The translations under genes and the position numbers were made by a program. Source: Tetrastigma voinierianum (Eukaryota; Streptophyta; Magnoliopsida; Vitales; Vitaceae). Taken from it: a DNA stretch of 64,000 nucleotides. Shown in pieces: positions 1 to 11,157 of the stretch. The first letter of the stretch is position 1; every line of letters begins with the position of its first letter. The stretch lies in contig JAEQBH010000986.1 of assembly GCA_016808115.1 (NCBI GenBank), positions 620,001 through 684,000 of the forward strand. Direction: 5' to 3'. The notes below the pieces were generated by a model. The model was not told the DNA's origin and did not search any database. It was given only the letters and a program-made list of their open reading frames with translations.

Positions 1-490
1 ACTCCAAACCAAGAGCTAATGGAGTTCACCTGTGCGCCCTATTTAACTAGCATCCCGATCAAGTGGACCATGTCCTTAGGCGTTTCAAAGCGTTTCACCA
101 CACGACTTAAAACGTATCGGGCTGCCTTCTTTGGTCGACATGATCCGAGCGCATGAATACCAAATACTTGAGAACCGATCAACTACAACAAGATGGATTC
201 AGACTCACTGACTTAGGGATCCATGATGAAATCCATGGGAGCACATTTTGCCATGGCTTTTTTGGTATGAGAGGTCAGAAGACTCCTACCATATTTTTTC
301 TTCTCTTAGTCTTGTCCAACTGACATACCAAACAAGACTTCACGTATGCCCACGTCTCACCCATTTTCTGAAACAATAGTGTGACTCGCACAACAACGCC
401 ATGGTCCGCTTTCCTCCCCAGATGGCCCACCCACTTAGCATCATGGCCTATTTCAACAGCCTTTTCCCACCCGCCATTCGGCAACATAGA
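1..490 (-). pseudogene. Ty3/gypsy (chromovirus-like) integrase fragment
   Basis: Read leftward from 487, an open stretch of 70 codons carries the zinc-binding N-terminus of a retrotransposon integrase: an HDAKWVGHLG motif giving two histidines 7 residues apart, then CLVC 30 residues later, followed by QLDKTKR. This is the HHCC finger that precedes the catalytic core in plant chromovirus-type gypsy polyproteins. Beyond its stop at 275 the core continues in broken frames (MDFIM, then a TPKDM-like piece), with stops before the window edge. The same protein region is present in + orientation at 5460-5870, so this is a second, oppositely oriented copy. It is a decayed pol remnant and not a host gene; the rest of integrase lies beyond base 1. 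Confidence 0.75.
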
Positions 491-1010
491 GCTTCTTCCT
501 TTAAATGCTAGCTAGGGTTGCCGGTTTGAGATTGAAAACGAGGCTCTGCGATGTACAGACGCCTCTGAATGGCAGGGATCATCAGTATATGCATCATCGA
601 TCCCGCCCCATGGAGATGGGAGACGTGGGGTGGGTTGCCAGACCCAGTTGCATGCACTTCGCGATTTCGAGATGATCACGGGACGAACTTTCAGACGCAA
701 GAAGAAGTAAGTTGCTATCCTCATCGACAACATTGGTGCTTGATGAAAGACGCGAGATCGAAGTGGTCGAACGTGCCAGCGAGACCAAGAGAGGGCAAGG
801 TCGATTCTTCAACATGAATTGGTTGGAGGATGTGAGACAACGGGCAAGGAGTGATAGGCGCAGGCGCTTGCTCGGCGAAGCGCTTCTATGCGCTACTGTG
901 TCGACCATAGCCAACATGCATGCCGCTTTGGCTTCATGCCTCTTTCTCCATCAAGACTATTTGTTCAAGTCATGTTCCCTGTCATATGTGGGTGTTTACA
1001 GGCGGCTTAT
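491..1010. other. Unassigned stretch, probably decayed retrotransposon
   Basis: Short open frames exist on both strands, but none shows a recognisable motif. The stretch sits between the integrase fragment and a long direct repeat, so it most likely belongs to the same decayed - strand element, either RNase H side or LTR-related. No promoter, RNA gene or host exon was recognised. Confidence 0.3.
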
Positions 1011-1490
1011 GGCCCCATTTTCCCTCAATACATGCTCCCCCCTTAAAGAGAATTTTAGGCCATTTTTAGAAATTCTCGAGGAGACATCAAACTAGCTGAG
1101 GAGGTATAATGGAATATTTATATAAATATTAATTAAAACGAACACTTCAACCCCTTTACACTCCATGAAATTAAAACCCCAAGGCACCGCCTTTACATAG
1201 GTTTTTAACATGAATCAAACAAATCTGATGGTTTTGCACATACGTTGCTCTACCTCTGAGCTTCCTGCCAAAGGCACGCACCGGTCTATGCATGTCGCGA
1301 GGCACAGATCGCCATTCTATGGCCTTTTTTTGGCTTGAGCCGATCAAAGACTCAAGGGTGCAAGACTAACCTCGGGAAACTCCCCCGTCGCTCTCTTTAC
1401 TCGGGCCACACTACCGAGGTGGTCAAACTCACCCTCCACATGAAGTTGACGCCTCGCCGACTGACTTCGCATCCTCACCTTGCTCGTTTG
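1011..1490. repeat. Long direct repeat, copy 1
   Basis: The stretch beginning with ggccccattt aligns by eye, with small indels, to 2976-3450 in the same orientation. Shared blocks include atacatgctcccc, aggagacatcaa, ataatggaatattta, aacatgaatcaaaca and gggaaactc. Copy 2 lies to the right of a gypsy LTR/PBS junction near 2224, inside presumptive LTR. Copy 1 may therefore be the partner LTR of the - strand element, or part of a tandem duplication. Edges are approximate. Confidence 0.6.
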
Positions 1491-1915
1491 GCTCCTTAAC
1501 TCTGTCTGAGCCCATGCCTACAACCTAGAAACAAAGTTAACAATCGGTTCCTCCGACATAAATACTTTTGATATCCAACATCATGAACCGAACTCCTGAA
1601 ATAATCCCACGCCCTTGTCTACTGAGCCATCTCAAAGATCGAGCCACCACGCCGCATCGTGGGAGGACCACCAGTTCCCGCTCAAAGTCTCCAAGTGGAG
1701 ATCTAAGGCCCATCGATCTCAAAGATCCCCTACCATCTCCACGGCTTCATCACTCCATCATACATACCGGCGGATGAAGACTTTCTTCATCAAAGAACTG
1801 GGGCGTACCCCCTAAAGAATCGCTCCTCCATGTCCTATAGGAAATTTCTAGTTCTTAGCAATTGAATTTAATAAATCCTTTTCGTTCAGTGTGACTCTCA
1901 CTTCAGGGTGAAGCA
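1491..1915. other. Unassigned interior of the - strand gypsy element
   Basis: No conserved protein motif was recognised on either strand. The position between the gag-like fragment and the direct repeat suggests internal retrotransposon sequence. A frame on the - strand (1722 to 1537) has no family signature I can name. Confidence 0.3.
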
Positions 1916-2207
1916 TCAATGGTCTGAGGATGGGTCCAAAGACACCTTCTTCAAGACGGCCACATCCTCTTGCAATGTCTGCAAGGTCATATTGAGGTTC
2001 TCTTCACTGCCAGAGAGTTCAAATTCCTCTGCTGACAATCCACCCATGCTCCACATGGTCCGCATGTTTTTCAGCCAAATCCCTCTGAACCCTAAGTTCA
2101 TTCATTGCCTCTGATGCCCAAGCAGTAACTATGCCCTCTTCATAGTTTCACTCGCCCATAAGTTGTTCCAATTTTACAACCCTTTCCTTCATTGTCTCAC
2201 CAGCCAT
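1916..2207 (-). pseudogene. Ty3/gypsy gag N-terminal fragment
   Basis: Starting at an ATG on the - strand (2207), only a few bases past a primer-binding site, the frame reads MAGETMKERVVKLEQLMGE and then meets a stop. A second frame (2101 to 1916) continues with a glutamate/leucine-rich, coiled-coil-like stretch containing QTLQEDVAVLKK. A short coiled-coil N-terminus directly after the PBS is usual for gag of plant gypsy elements. At least one frameshift and one stop break it. The assignment rests on position relative to the PBS and on composition, since no zinc knuckle is present here. Confidence 0.5.
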
Positions 2208-2234
2208 CTACTCTGATACCAATTGTCACACCCC
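2208..2234 (-). other. LTR/primer-binding-site junction of - strand gypsy element
   Basis: On the - strand the sequence runs GGGTGTGACA, then ATTGGTATCAGAG. The first part is a typical 3' end of a plant gypsy LTR. The second matches the primer-binding site complementary to initiator tRNA-Met (TGGTATCAGAGC). The LTR therefore lies to the right of 2224 and the internal region to the left. Confidence 0.75.
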
Positions 2235-3690
2235 TAAAAATCCCTCTAAATTTTCTACCAGGATGCGCGATGCTAAGCCCCATAAGCGTGCAGCACTAGC
2301 AACAAGACGAGGGTGTGTAGCACCGCACAAGAACAAGACAAAGTGCAGTGCAGTGGGTCAAGATAGTACAAGAAGGGTAACGCCGTATATGCAAGAGCCT
2401 GAAGATGTGCAAAGCCATACTGGCTACAATTTTATCATACTGACATGGCATATTATTGACAGATGGGGTGCCTGAAAGACTCCATCGAGGGCAGCATGGA
2501 ATGCACTTCACGCGCCCAAACCACTAAGCGAGCGCAGCCAGACACCCTGCCAACGTCAGCCCACCGCTTGCTGACTCGACATGCCCTATCGTTTGCGCCA
2601 CCAAATGATCGGGTCAACTGCTGCTTAGTGCATCGCCTCATTGAAGAGTCATGATGGTGCCGCCCTCCATGCTTGCTTTAAGGGGTCTTTAAGGCAATCT
2701 TTACACACCCAAGCTATGTACCATCATCGGGTCGTTCGCGGTAGCCGCGATGCACTACCCGTGAGGCCGCCGCGACATTGTCCGGAAGCACGCTCGTGGT
2801 CGCTTATGCGCCACCAGATGCGCCAGCCGCCGAGACCGCCTCGCGCTGCTCATGGCGCCGCTTAACGTGTCCGACCACAGGTCATGCATGTCGCGGGTTT
2901 GCCGCCTTCTTTCCCATTTGACGATCACTCGACCGTGCCCCTCAAGGCCAAGTGGGTGCGCCATGGAATGCACATGGCCCCATTTTCTCAATACATGCTC
3001 CCCAGCATATTTAGGCCATTATAAATTCGAGGAGACATCAACCGGTCGAGGAGGCATAATGGAATATTTACAATATTAATTAAAACGCAGGGACATCTTC
3101 TAACCCTTTTTACACCCAGCGAAATTAAAACCCTGGGCGTGCAATAACTCCGCCTTTACAGGTTTTAACATGAATCAAACAATTGGCGCCTCATTCACAT
3201 GCTCGCTTTTCGAAGCCTGCTGCCAGGCACTCGCCTATGCATGCCGCATACGTGACCGCCTCATCTTATGGCCTGCTTTGTCTTGTTTCGACTGCACCTC
3301 AAGGGTGTAAGATCAACCTTGGGAAACTCTCACGAGTCCTTTACTTAGTCATTACCCACTGTGAGGAGTAACAACCCACTCCGTCCAAATAAAGCTCGAT
3401 GTCCCTTGCCGACTCGACTCAAGATCCTCACCCATTCACTGCCTTCCCTTCGCCATCCTCGAACCCTAGACACCGGGACCACCAATACCTGGTCTGTCGC
3501 CTCTTGGCCAAACACCTACTATATCTAAGGTAGCACCATCTGCCAAATCAATTTGTCTTTCCTCCATCGGCACGGTCTTTACGACATACATGCCCCAACT
3601 CCAAAACGCCACGATCCTAAGCAGTGGAGCGATCCCTACTTTGCCGCCATACAAGCTCCATAATCAGTATTTGAAACCCGAATCCCGCAT
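2224..3690 (-). repeat. LTR-derived sequence of the - strand gypsy element
   Basis: This runs from the LTR end at 2224 rightward and includes the second copy of the long direct repeat (2976-3450). No coding motif was recognised. A 62-codon - strand frame at 3654-3466 shows no signature I can name. The right boundary is uncertain because it abuts the truncated LTR of the + strand chromovirus near 3690. Confidence 0.4.
2976..3450. repeat. Long direct repeat, copy 2
   Basis: Direct-repeat partner of 1011-1490, offset by about 1.96 kb, with blocks in the same order. It contains an atacatgctcccc block, an aggagacatcaac block and a long aacatgaatcaaacaa block. Edges are approximate. Confidence 0.6.
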
Positions 3691-3830
3691 TGCAGGCAAG
3701 AGAATCTCAGAGGGGCAGGGTTCCTTCAGACATTTGCTATTGTATTTTAGTGCTTAGTGCACATCAATTTTGTAACAGAATCCCGTTGAGCAATAAAATT
3801 GGATTGATTTCTTCCTCAAGTCTAAGGCTG
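3690..3830 (+). repeat. Truncated 5' LTR (3' end portion)
   Basis: This matches the end part of the downstream LTR at about 8565-8680. Shared blocks include gtattttagtgctta, gcacatcaattttgtaac, cagaatcc and caataaaattggattga. An AATAAA motif lies in the shared part. The rest of the 5' LTR is absent or replaced. Confidence 0.7.
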
Positions 3831-3969
3831 CCCTGATTTCTCATTTAGGTGGACTTATGATCTTAGAGAAAAATGTACTCTACTTTCAGGCTTGGCAAAG
3901 GAAAGGAAAAGGAGAAACATGGCAAGGTCGAAGGTGCTCTGGCCTAATTGAAGAAAGGGCTAAACTAAA

Positions 3970-4734
3970 GTGCAAAGAGACATACCAGGGCGTCGTAGAA
4001 TCCATGAAGGACATAATGCTGAATTTCTTGATTCTATGGCTGGGATACTAAAGGAATTTAAAGACATCATGCCTTCAGATTTGCTTAAAGAGTTGCCTCC
4101 CCGACGACCCATTGATCATAAGATCGAGTTACTGCCAGGGGCCAAACCTCCCACCCAAGTCCCTTACCGGATGGCCCCTGCAGAATTGCTGGAATTGAGA
4201 AAACAGTTGAAAGAGTTGCTGGATAGTGGGATGATTCAGCCTTCAAGGGCTCCATTTGGTGCACCTATTTTGTTCCAAAAGAAGCATGACGGATCATTGC
4301 GCATGTGTGTGGATTACCGTGCTTTATATAAGGTAACCATAAAAAACAAGTATCCGATTCCTTTGGCGGTCGAATTGTTTGACAGATTGGCAAAGGCTAG
4401 ATACTTCACAAAACTGGACATGAGATCGGGCTACTTGCAAGTCCAGATAGCGGAAGGTGATGAGGCAAAAACCACATGTGTAACTCGTTATGGTTCCTAT
4501 GAATTTCTTGTAATGTCGTTTGGGCTCACAAATGCCCCGACAACATTCTGTAATTTAATGAATGATGTATTGTTTGACTATCTCGATGCTTTTGTAGTTG
4601 TATATTTAGATGACATTGTGGTGTACAACCAGACTCTAAGTGAGCATGAGATGCATTTGAAAAAGGTGTTCCAACGGCTTAGGGAACACAAACTGTATGT
4701 GAAACCAAAAAAGTGCGAGTTTGCAAGAGAGTAG
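3970..4734 (+). pseudogene. Chromovirus reverse transcriptase
   Basis: This is the longest open pol segment, 254 codons. In order it shows a PYRMAP motif, a proline/glycine loop (PFGAPILFQKK), the LRMCVDYRAL block, the KLDMRSGY block with the first catalytic aspartate, a FGLTNAPTTF block, and the YLDDIVVY catalytic centre at 4603-4626. All three catalytic aspartates are kept. A few conserved positions are replaced, for example LYKVTIKNKYP where N(K)xT(I/V)K..YP is usual. The frame ends at an in-frame stop (TAG) just after KPKKCEFARE, where functional elements continue into the connection domain. Gag and protease, which should precede it, are missing. Confidence 0.9.
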
Positions 4735-5470
4735 ATCACATTCCTAGGTAGATCAGTGAAGGTCGGATTTGGATGGATGAAAGAAAGGTGCAAGCTGTGA
4801 TTGATTGGCCAGCCCCTACCAAAGTGACAGAGTTGCGGTCATTCCCATTAGTAAATTGGCCACCTGAGATTCATAAATAATTACTCAAAGATCGGTTTCC
4901 TCCATTTACATTGTTGTAAAGAAAGACCAAGAGCTGACCGGACATAGAGTGTCAAATGGATTTTGAAAGCCTCAAGCAAGCCATCTCCAAAGAACCGTTG
5001 TTGTAGCTGCTCTTAACTGACCTTCCGAAATTCGGGATCGATGCTTCTGACAAGGTCTCAAGAAGTTCGTGCAGAGGGACAAATTCCATGGCATTGAAAT
5101 TCAAAAACTGAATGGGGCAAAACAACGATACTCAACGCATGAAAAAGAGATGACAACAGTGGTTAGTGGTCTGCAACAATGGAGGCACTACCTCCTTGGT
5201 GGGATTTTTACAGTAGTGACGGACAATATGGAAAAACAATCTTTTTAAGACACGTAATAGTTTATAAGGCAGCCCGCCGGCAAGAGTTCCTATCGACCAA
5301 CTTTGAATGGTCGTGATCGCCCAGTAGCGACAATAACATTGTGAAAGCGGATGCACTTCACGGAAGAGGTGGTGGCCTATATCATGACTTTGTCTGTCAT
5401 CTCGCATTTCAATGAACGAATTAAGAAGGCCGTTGCGACTCGACGTCTGCATGAAACCGAGACAGTTTAA
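4735..5470 (+). pseudogene. Chromovirus RNase H region, broken
   Basis: Fragments in changing frames match the retrotransposon RNase H domain: a DASDK motif (catalytic aspartate block), then YSTHEKEMT, a QQWRHYLLGG-like stretch in the frame around 5170-5210, a TVVTDN block, and a final HFNE-type linker. Several frameshifts and stops separate them. It sits directly between reverse transcriptase and integrase, as expected for the family. Confidence 0.75.
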
Positions 5471-6240
5471 ATGGGGGAAACCAAAAGTGGTCGCTAGAAG
5501 GTGATCTCCTTGTGTTCAAAGGAGGAAGGCTCTATGTTCCAATGGGCAGATTTTGGAAAGAGCTGTTGAAAGATACCCATGATGCTAAGTGGACAGCTAT
5601 CCAAAGGAAGGAGGGACCACGCATTTATGTTCAGTCCTATTATCGGGCCAAGAATGGGCGAGAAGCACAGCGCACGTGCGGAAGTCTTATTTGGTATGTC
5701 GGTTGGACAAGACCGAGAAGAAAAAGATGGCGGGGTTGCTGCAACCTCTCCCCATACTAGAAAAGCCATTGCAAAGTGTCTCCATGGATTTCATCATGGG
5801 ATTCCCTAAGGCTCGTGAGTGCAAATCCATCTTTGTTAGTGGTTGATCGGTTCTCCAAGTATTCGGTATTCATGGCGCATCAAGGCATCTGAAGTAAAAA
5901 GAGGCACTAACTGCTTTTCGGCCATGGTGAAACACTTTGGCTTGCCTAAGGACATGCCTTCCACGACGGATGAGATAGATTCAGCATAACGCTGAAGTGA
6001 ACTTTCAAGCTCTGGCTCTGAAGTTTATTCTGGCACAAAGAAATCATCTCAAACGTATTAATAAGACAGAGAGGATCAATGCATTGCTAGAAGAATACTT
6101 GAGGCACATGTGACGAATTAATGTTAAAAATCAGGGATTTTCTCACACTACTCAACAGAGCTACAATATGCATGAGCTCTACAATAGCGATTACGAGCCC
6201 TTTGAGTTAGCTATGTCAAGGAAACAAGAACCCCATTAGA
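5471..6240 (+). pseudogene. Chromovirus integrase zinc finger and core, broken
   Basis: The frame around 5512 reads into VFKGGRLYVP and HDAKW, the start of the HHCC finger. The CLVC-type motif appears after a frame change as YLVCRLDKTEKKK. Next come LQPLPI and SMDFIMGFPK with the first catalytic aspartate, then VVDRFSKYSVF after another shift. Beyond about 5900 the core is badly decayed. The same domain is found reversed at 1-490. Confidence 0.8.
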
Positions 6241-6872
6241 TGTGGCAAAGCAGCGGGTTGGGAGAGACAGCCCCGCAGCACATCGACTAGCAATTTCCTG
6301 GCAGGAGATGTTCGATGAGGCACGGGAAAGCCTTGAGAAGGAGGCTAGGAGAATGAAAAAGTATGCGAACCAACATCGACGGGCATTGGAATTTCAGATC
6401 GAGGATAAGGTATTGTTAAACTTACCTCGTATCTTGAAAGAAGTAGCAAGACTCTGTGACAACTGAGGCCGATACCCAAGTTTGAGGGACCTTTCGAGGT
6501 GATCAAGAAGGTGGGTGAAGTCGCTTACATGTTGAAGTTGCCTGAAAGACTGAAGTTGCATTCGACATTCCATGTTAGTTTTTTGAAGCTTTACTTTGAA
6601 GATGTAGAACCAGGAAGGGCATAAGTAAAACATGCCCCTCCCTTGGTCAAGAAGCAGTTTGATAAAGGAGTGGAAAAGATTCTGAACCACAGAACCATGG
6701 GGGCAAGTAGAAAGAATCGGCAGACAGATTACCTTGTTTAATGGAAAGATAGTTTGGAATCAAAGGCTACATGGGAGCGGGATGTAACACGTTGGCAGTT
6801 TGAAGGGGCAGTGCAAGAATATCTCAAGGCTAAGTCGACGAGGGCTTTGACTTCAGCGAGAGGGGGAGGGTT
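6241..6872 (+). pseudogene. Integrase C-terminus and chromodomain
   Basis: The conserved integrase C-terminal elements are visible: an arginine-rich helix (AKQRVGRDSP and the QHRRALEF stretch, 6242-6466), then KFEGPFEVIKKVGEVAYMLK and LHSTFHVSFLK around 6475-6595. A chromodomain-like segment follows (about 6670-6850): the ILNHR motif, DYLV, WKD and ATWER, the aromatic residues expected of a chromodomain, then an STRALTSARGGG tail. Stops at about 6464, 6624 and 6740 and frame changes show it is inactive. A purine tract at 6858-6871 (cgagagggggaggg) fits the polypurine tract at the LTR boundary. Confidence 0.8.
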
Positions 6873-8803
6873 TGTTACCCCTGGACGCCTAGGCCGCCGG
6901 GTTTTTCCATGTAAGGGCCCCATAGGTATGACTTATACCTAAGGAGGGCACCCACGAAATACGCAACCATGGTGGTGCATGGTAAGATATGGTGCACCCG
7001 GGCATGAGGTGCATGGTAGCATATGTGACATGCACCACAGAAAAAAAAAAAAAAAATAAACAGGAGTTTGAATTTGAAAAAGGGAGCCAGATTTCAAATT
7101 CAAACATCATTCAAGTTGGGACAAGGATTCAAACTGAGAGCCAGATTTTGAAAAGAGGAGGCAAATTTGAATTCAAACTCAAGGAGGAATCGGGCACTTG
7201 GTCGGGAAGAGGATACTAAGGCCTAAGAAGACACCAAAGTCTATAAAAGGAACTCAGTTTCAACTTTGAGCTGCTAGAGAGTGTGCCTAAATTTCGTAAT
7301 AACAAACTCTGTATGTAGAGTAGCATGCAAGGCACTTGGATGCTTTGTTGCAATACAAGAAGGAGAAAATTCCTCGTACTCAATCAGGTGGACAGAAGTC
7401 ATTGCTAGTCAAGGACTTGACAATGAAGAAGGGTATCATTCCACCCCGCGAACCGGCTCCGGGAGCCAGAGCCGTCTGACGAGCCCAGGCAGGGCGAAAC
7501 CACACCCGAGTATGAAGATGGAGGTGTGGGTTTCGGTCCCCGACGGTGGTGTCGAGAAGGCCGCCTGACGGCATTATGCCATCGTGAAAGTTAGCCGGGT
7601 TTGCAACCCCTTTGGGACTCCAAGTCGGAATCCACTTGGTGGAGGGCTCTACTGGGTCATTTTTACACCCATGAGAGGACCCTAAGAGAAGCAAGGCACA
7701 GTGGGATTCACATATGGGATCAAATGTGGAATTCACATATGGGATCGGATGTGGGATTCACATATGGGATCTGATGGATTCATACGTGGACTGATGAATG
7801 CCAAGAATGGTGCCTGAGGCAATCGCATAAAGACACGCCAGAACCACCGGGGCATCACTCAATGCCCAGGCATCGCCGATGGTGATCAGCCGCGCAATTT
7901 CCATGATCCGTCGAGCAAGCACAAAGACAAGATTGTGAGGCATGGTAGTGCATGCCAGCACAAGAAAGCATTGCGGTGCACGGCAACATTGCTGGCAAAG
8001 ACTTCGGGTGATGTAATGGTAAGATACGGCAAAGATACAAGGCGTTGTTTCGTGGTGCATGAAAGCACGAGGCAAGCGATTCGTGGTGCACGCAAAGGCA
8101 CAACTTGTTCAACCGCTTCAAGGATGGCTGCGGCACATGATTAGTTAGGCATCAGAATCGCCCTCAAGAAGAGGGTGAAACTTCTAAACGTCCACAACAC
8201 CATGGATCTAGAAATAAACCCCGTGTGCCTCAGATCTTTCTGAAAAGGTGGTACGACACCTCAAACATCACCGGACTAAATGCTTAAATTTCGAGGCAAC
8301 CTCGACATTCAGTAAGCACTCTTCGTGAAGGATCGTACCGTCAAGGTGGCGCTTGAATTAAAGCAGCTTGAACAATCAAATTCCTCGATCATGGCCAAGA
8401 GAGGAACATGGCAACTCAAACTCAAAGGCTGGCACCTCTTCATGAAGAGGTGCAACCGATCAGATTGGAGGGGAATTTGAATTCAAATATTCAAATTCAG
8501 TGAAAGGTTGCAATTGTTGGAAAGAGGCACATTGGACCTTGTCCTCATTATGGGCAGGGGTTAGAGAATTCAGAGGGTGGGGTTCCTTTGTATTATTTTA
8601 TGTTGTATTTTAGTGCTTAATGCACATCAATTTTGTAACAGAATCCTATTGAACAATAAAATTGGATTGAGATCCATAAAAAGAATTGTGTTGCTTGTTT
8701 ACTGGGGAATTTGATCAGACAAGTGCCAGAAAAGCCGCTAAGTCGAGGCTAAAGACCGTACAATCTAAAAAAAAAGAGTCATGATTCTATTTAGGGTGTG
8801 ACA
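6873..8803 (+). repeat. 3' LTR of the chromovirus, about 1.9 kb
   Basis: It starts TGTTACCCC immediately after the purine tract and ends GGGTGTGACA at 8803, the TG...CA form of an LTR. Inside are a TATA box (tataaaa, 7242-7248), repeated aatttgaattcaaa-type palindromes (about 7070-7180 and 8470-8500), a threefold 25-bp tandem repeat near 7703-7780, and an AATAAA at 8655-8660 within the piece shared with the upstream LTR remnant. Short open frames here carry no protein signature. Confidence 0.7.
7703..7780 (+). repeat. 25-bp tandem repeat, three copies
   Basis: The unit gtgggattcacatatgggat recurs with attcacatat starting at 7706, 7731 and 7756, exactly 25 bases apart. It lies inside the LTR and may be a U3 or leader enhancer-type repeat; no function is shown. 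Confidence 0.9.
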
Positions 8804-10150
8804 AGTGGTATAAACATATATATAATTTTACTTAAAAAAATTACTAAGTTACATGTTTTTTTTTTTTAAATATTTAATATTATTCATTTTTGAAATAGAT
8901 AATCTTTAATTCTAAAAATACGCTATAAATTTTTTGCATTCATAACAAAATAAATTATAGCAAAATAAAAACAAAAAATTTAAAATTCTAAAACGATTTT
9001 TTTACTTCAAATATTCTCTATTTATATAGTTTTTTGTAAAGGCTAATATTTAAAATATTTATTTTGATATTCTTGTTTATTGATTGAAATTATAATTTGA
9101 GATGAAATAGGAATTAAAAGTTGATAAAAGAATATTTTTACTTAAAAAAATTATTATTCCTTTTTAATAGATAATTTTGTTTTATTTTCTTCTACCATAT
9201 ATTTGAATTGTTTATTATTGTTTATGTGTATGCTGAAAATCAAAACAGTTAAAAACCAAATGCAAAACCATATGATGTCATTCCATCGTGGATAAAACAA
9301 TAGAAAGAGCAACATAAAGAGGAATTTCTCAATATTTTCACAAATGCTGCAAGTTTTACGATTTATGTTTTTCCCAACTGTAGCCTTACAGGCCTAATTA
9401 GCTATCGTAAACCGATCGCAAACTCTTACTAGCACTACAAGAGCCAATTATGCGAATAATGACACCCTCACCTAATCGGCCAACTAAGCACCCTTAGATC
9501 TCTAAATCTAAATTACGGCTAATATGATGATGTGAAGTCACCTGAATTATGTTGGACCTAACTTGAAAATTGTTTCAATGCTATATTATAGATTTTTTGA
9601 AATCTACGATCGTAGTGAAGGGATTGGGCCGATCCACCACTGATTCCCTTTCATATTCTCAATTTTGGAATGATGGATTTTTCTACCATGATTTTTACCT
9701 TTATTTAGGTTTTGACATAAATACTTGTGTTTCTCTTTTTCGTTTTTTTTTTTTATTGCCTAATTCGGGTTTATTTGGGAGTCCATTAAATAGTACAATA
9801 TTGCATGTATTGCAGATCTATGAACATGTGTTAGGCATTAGTGTACTATTCGTCATGTATAGTGGATATAGTTTTGAACTAATGAAATGTGTCAGCCTCA
9901 TGGTTTTATTATCACACCATAAAAATTGATTTTATAAAATATGATAAGAGGTCATGCAATTGAAAGAGATTGATTCGAATTTTGATGAGGCAGTTACTTG
10001 TCACGTGACCAAGTTTCCTCTTCACACGATTATATCTAGTGACTTTTGGCCCAACCCTACTCCTTGTTGGGAAAGGGTAGGCCCTGCACCTTTGGGCCAA
10101 CTTTGTCCTTAGGTACAAAAGATCACATGATAAATTTATTCCAAATTGAC
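8804..10150. other. AT-rich intergenic DNA
   Basis: Long A/T runs and no coding signature. A 119-codon frame at 9570-9929 has no recognisable motif, and I treat it as chance. The first bases after the LTR (agtggtata) resemble the start of a tRNA-Met primer-binding site. Confidence 0.5.
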
Positions 10151-10900
10151 AATATATATATTAGTCAGGAGAAATTATCTTTACGAGGCAATCTGTCATA
10201 CCCTCACTCATGAAGAGTCTCTCTCTTGATCATATGAAAGCAAATGACCTTATGGGAGTTTATATAAAGAGGCTTAAAAATCTGTAAACTCGAGACTTCT
10301 CATGTAAAACGCTGGCGCCTGTAAGATTTCTGATAGTTCACACTTCGCGCGAAGAAGACAAGAGTTAAGATTATCCCAGATTCTTTGCAGACCTCAGAAT
10401 AATACGTATACTAAGAGATACTCTATAATTCTCTAGATTATAGAGATCCTTCAAAGGTTCTACAAACTCCATGACACAGATATAGTTATGAGGTTACCTA
10501 ATTTGCAAATCCATCAAGTCGGAGCCTTCCAAAGATCAGAAAGCCTTCAATGTGTATGTTTATTCTCTTCCAAAGGTTCTCTCAGGCCTATTCGCCCCAA
10601 GCGCGGCTAAGTCACGAAGATACAGGTTGAAGCGCAAGCTGTGAGATCGACTTAAGAAGAACATCCGATATGCAATTGCTTAAGCATCACACCGAGCTTT
10701 AAATGGTAAGACTAAGCTCACGACAACAAGATAACGATGCCAACGTAAACCAATCCTGGCTGAGCTGTTACGACGAAGAGGACATAGCAATTTTTAATTA
10801 CGCTCGAGCTTTTCACGGTAATATAATACCTTATCATTACATCAAGAAGCGATCAGATAAAAATAAATATAATACGAAAAAATATATATTTAAATAGAAA
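10151..10900 (+). other. Unidentified less AT-rich island with TATA-like box
   Basis: A stretch less AT-rich than both flanks. It has a TATA-like box (tatataaag, about 10261), a leader-like region of some 400 bases without an open frame, and then a 64-codon frame from ATG 10703 (MVRLSSRQQDNDANVNQSWL, ending at 10897). The layout resembles the leader of an LTR element or a pararetrovirus-like insertion, but no diagnostic motif (PBS, RT, knuckle) was found. I do not assign a function. Confidence 0.25.
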
Positions 10901-11157
10901 ATTCTTTTGACTTGCATTAGTAGATTAATGTAAGACCTTGTTGCTTAATGTAACCGATGTTGAAACATAATTTCTTTACTATGCAAGAAGGCGTTATATT
11001 AGTACATTAGTGCATGTTAGAAGAAATTTTCTGTTTGAAGATACATTTTTAATATATTAGGCCGTCCGTCTTGACTTCCCTTTTCTATACAAAGCATGTA
11101 AACATGATTCCCTGTATTATTTATGCAAACAAATTTATATCATTTTTTGAGGGCACT

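Larger units (their letters stand above)
3690..8803 (+). mobile_element. Degenerate Ty3/gypsy chromovirus, internally deleted
   Basis: A + strand element with a truncated 5' LTR end (about 3690-3830), pol in the order RT, RNase H, integrase, chromodomain, a purine-rich tract at 6858-6871, and a 3' LTR from 6873. RT starts within about 250 bases of the LTR remnant, so gag and protease have been lost by deletion. Frameshifts and stops occur in every domain, so it is not autonomous. Chromodomain at the C-terminus of integrase is the diagnostic character of chromoviruses. The clade (Tekay, Galadriel or other) cannot be settled by eye. Confidence 0.85.

Noticed and set aside
3466..3654. 62-codon - strand frame (MYGGKVGIAP start) as a protease domain
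   Set aside because: It has no D-(S/T)-G triad and no match I can defend; left unassigned within LTR-derived DNA.
9570..9929. 119-codon open frame on the + strand
   Set aside because: Phenylalanine/tyrosine-rich and A/T-driven, with no motif, no start context of note and no neighbours to explain it; treated as chance.
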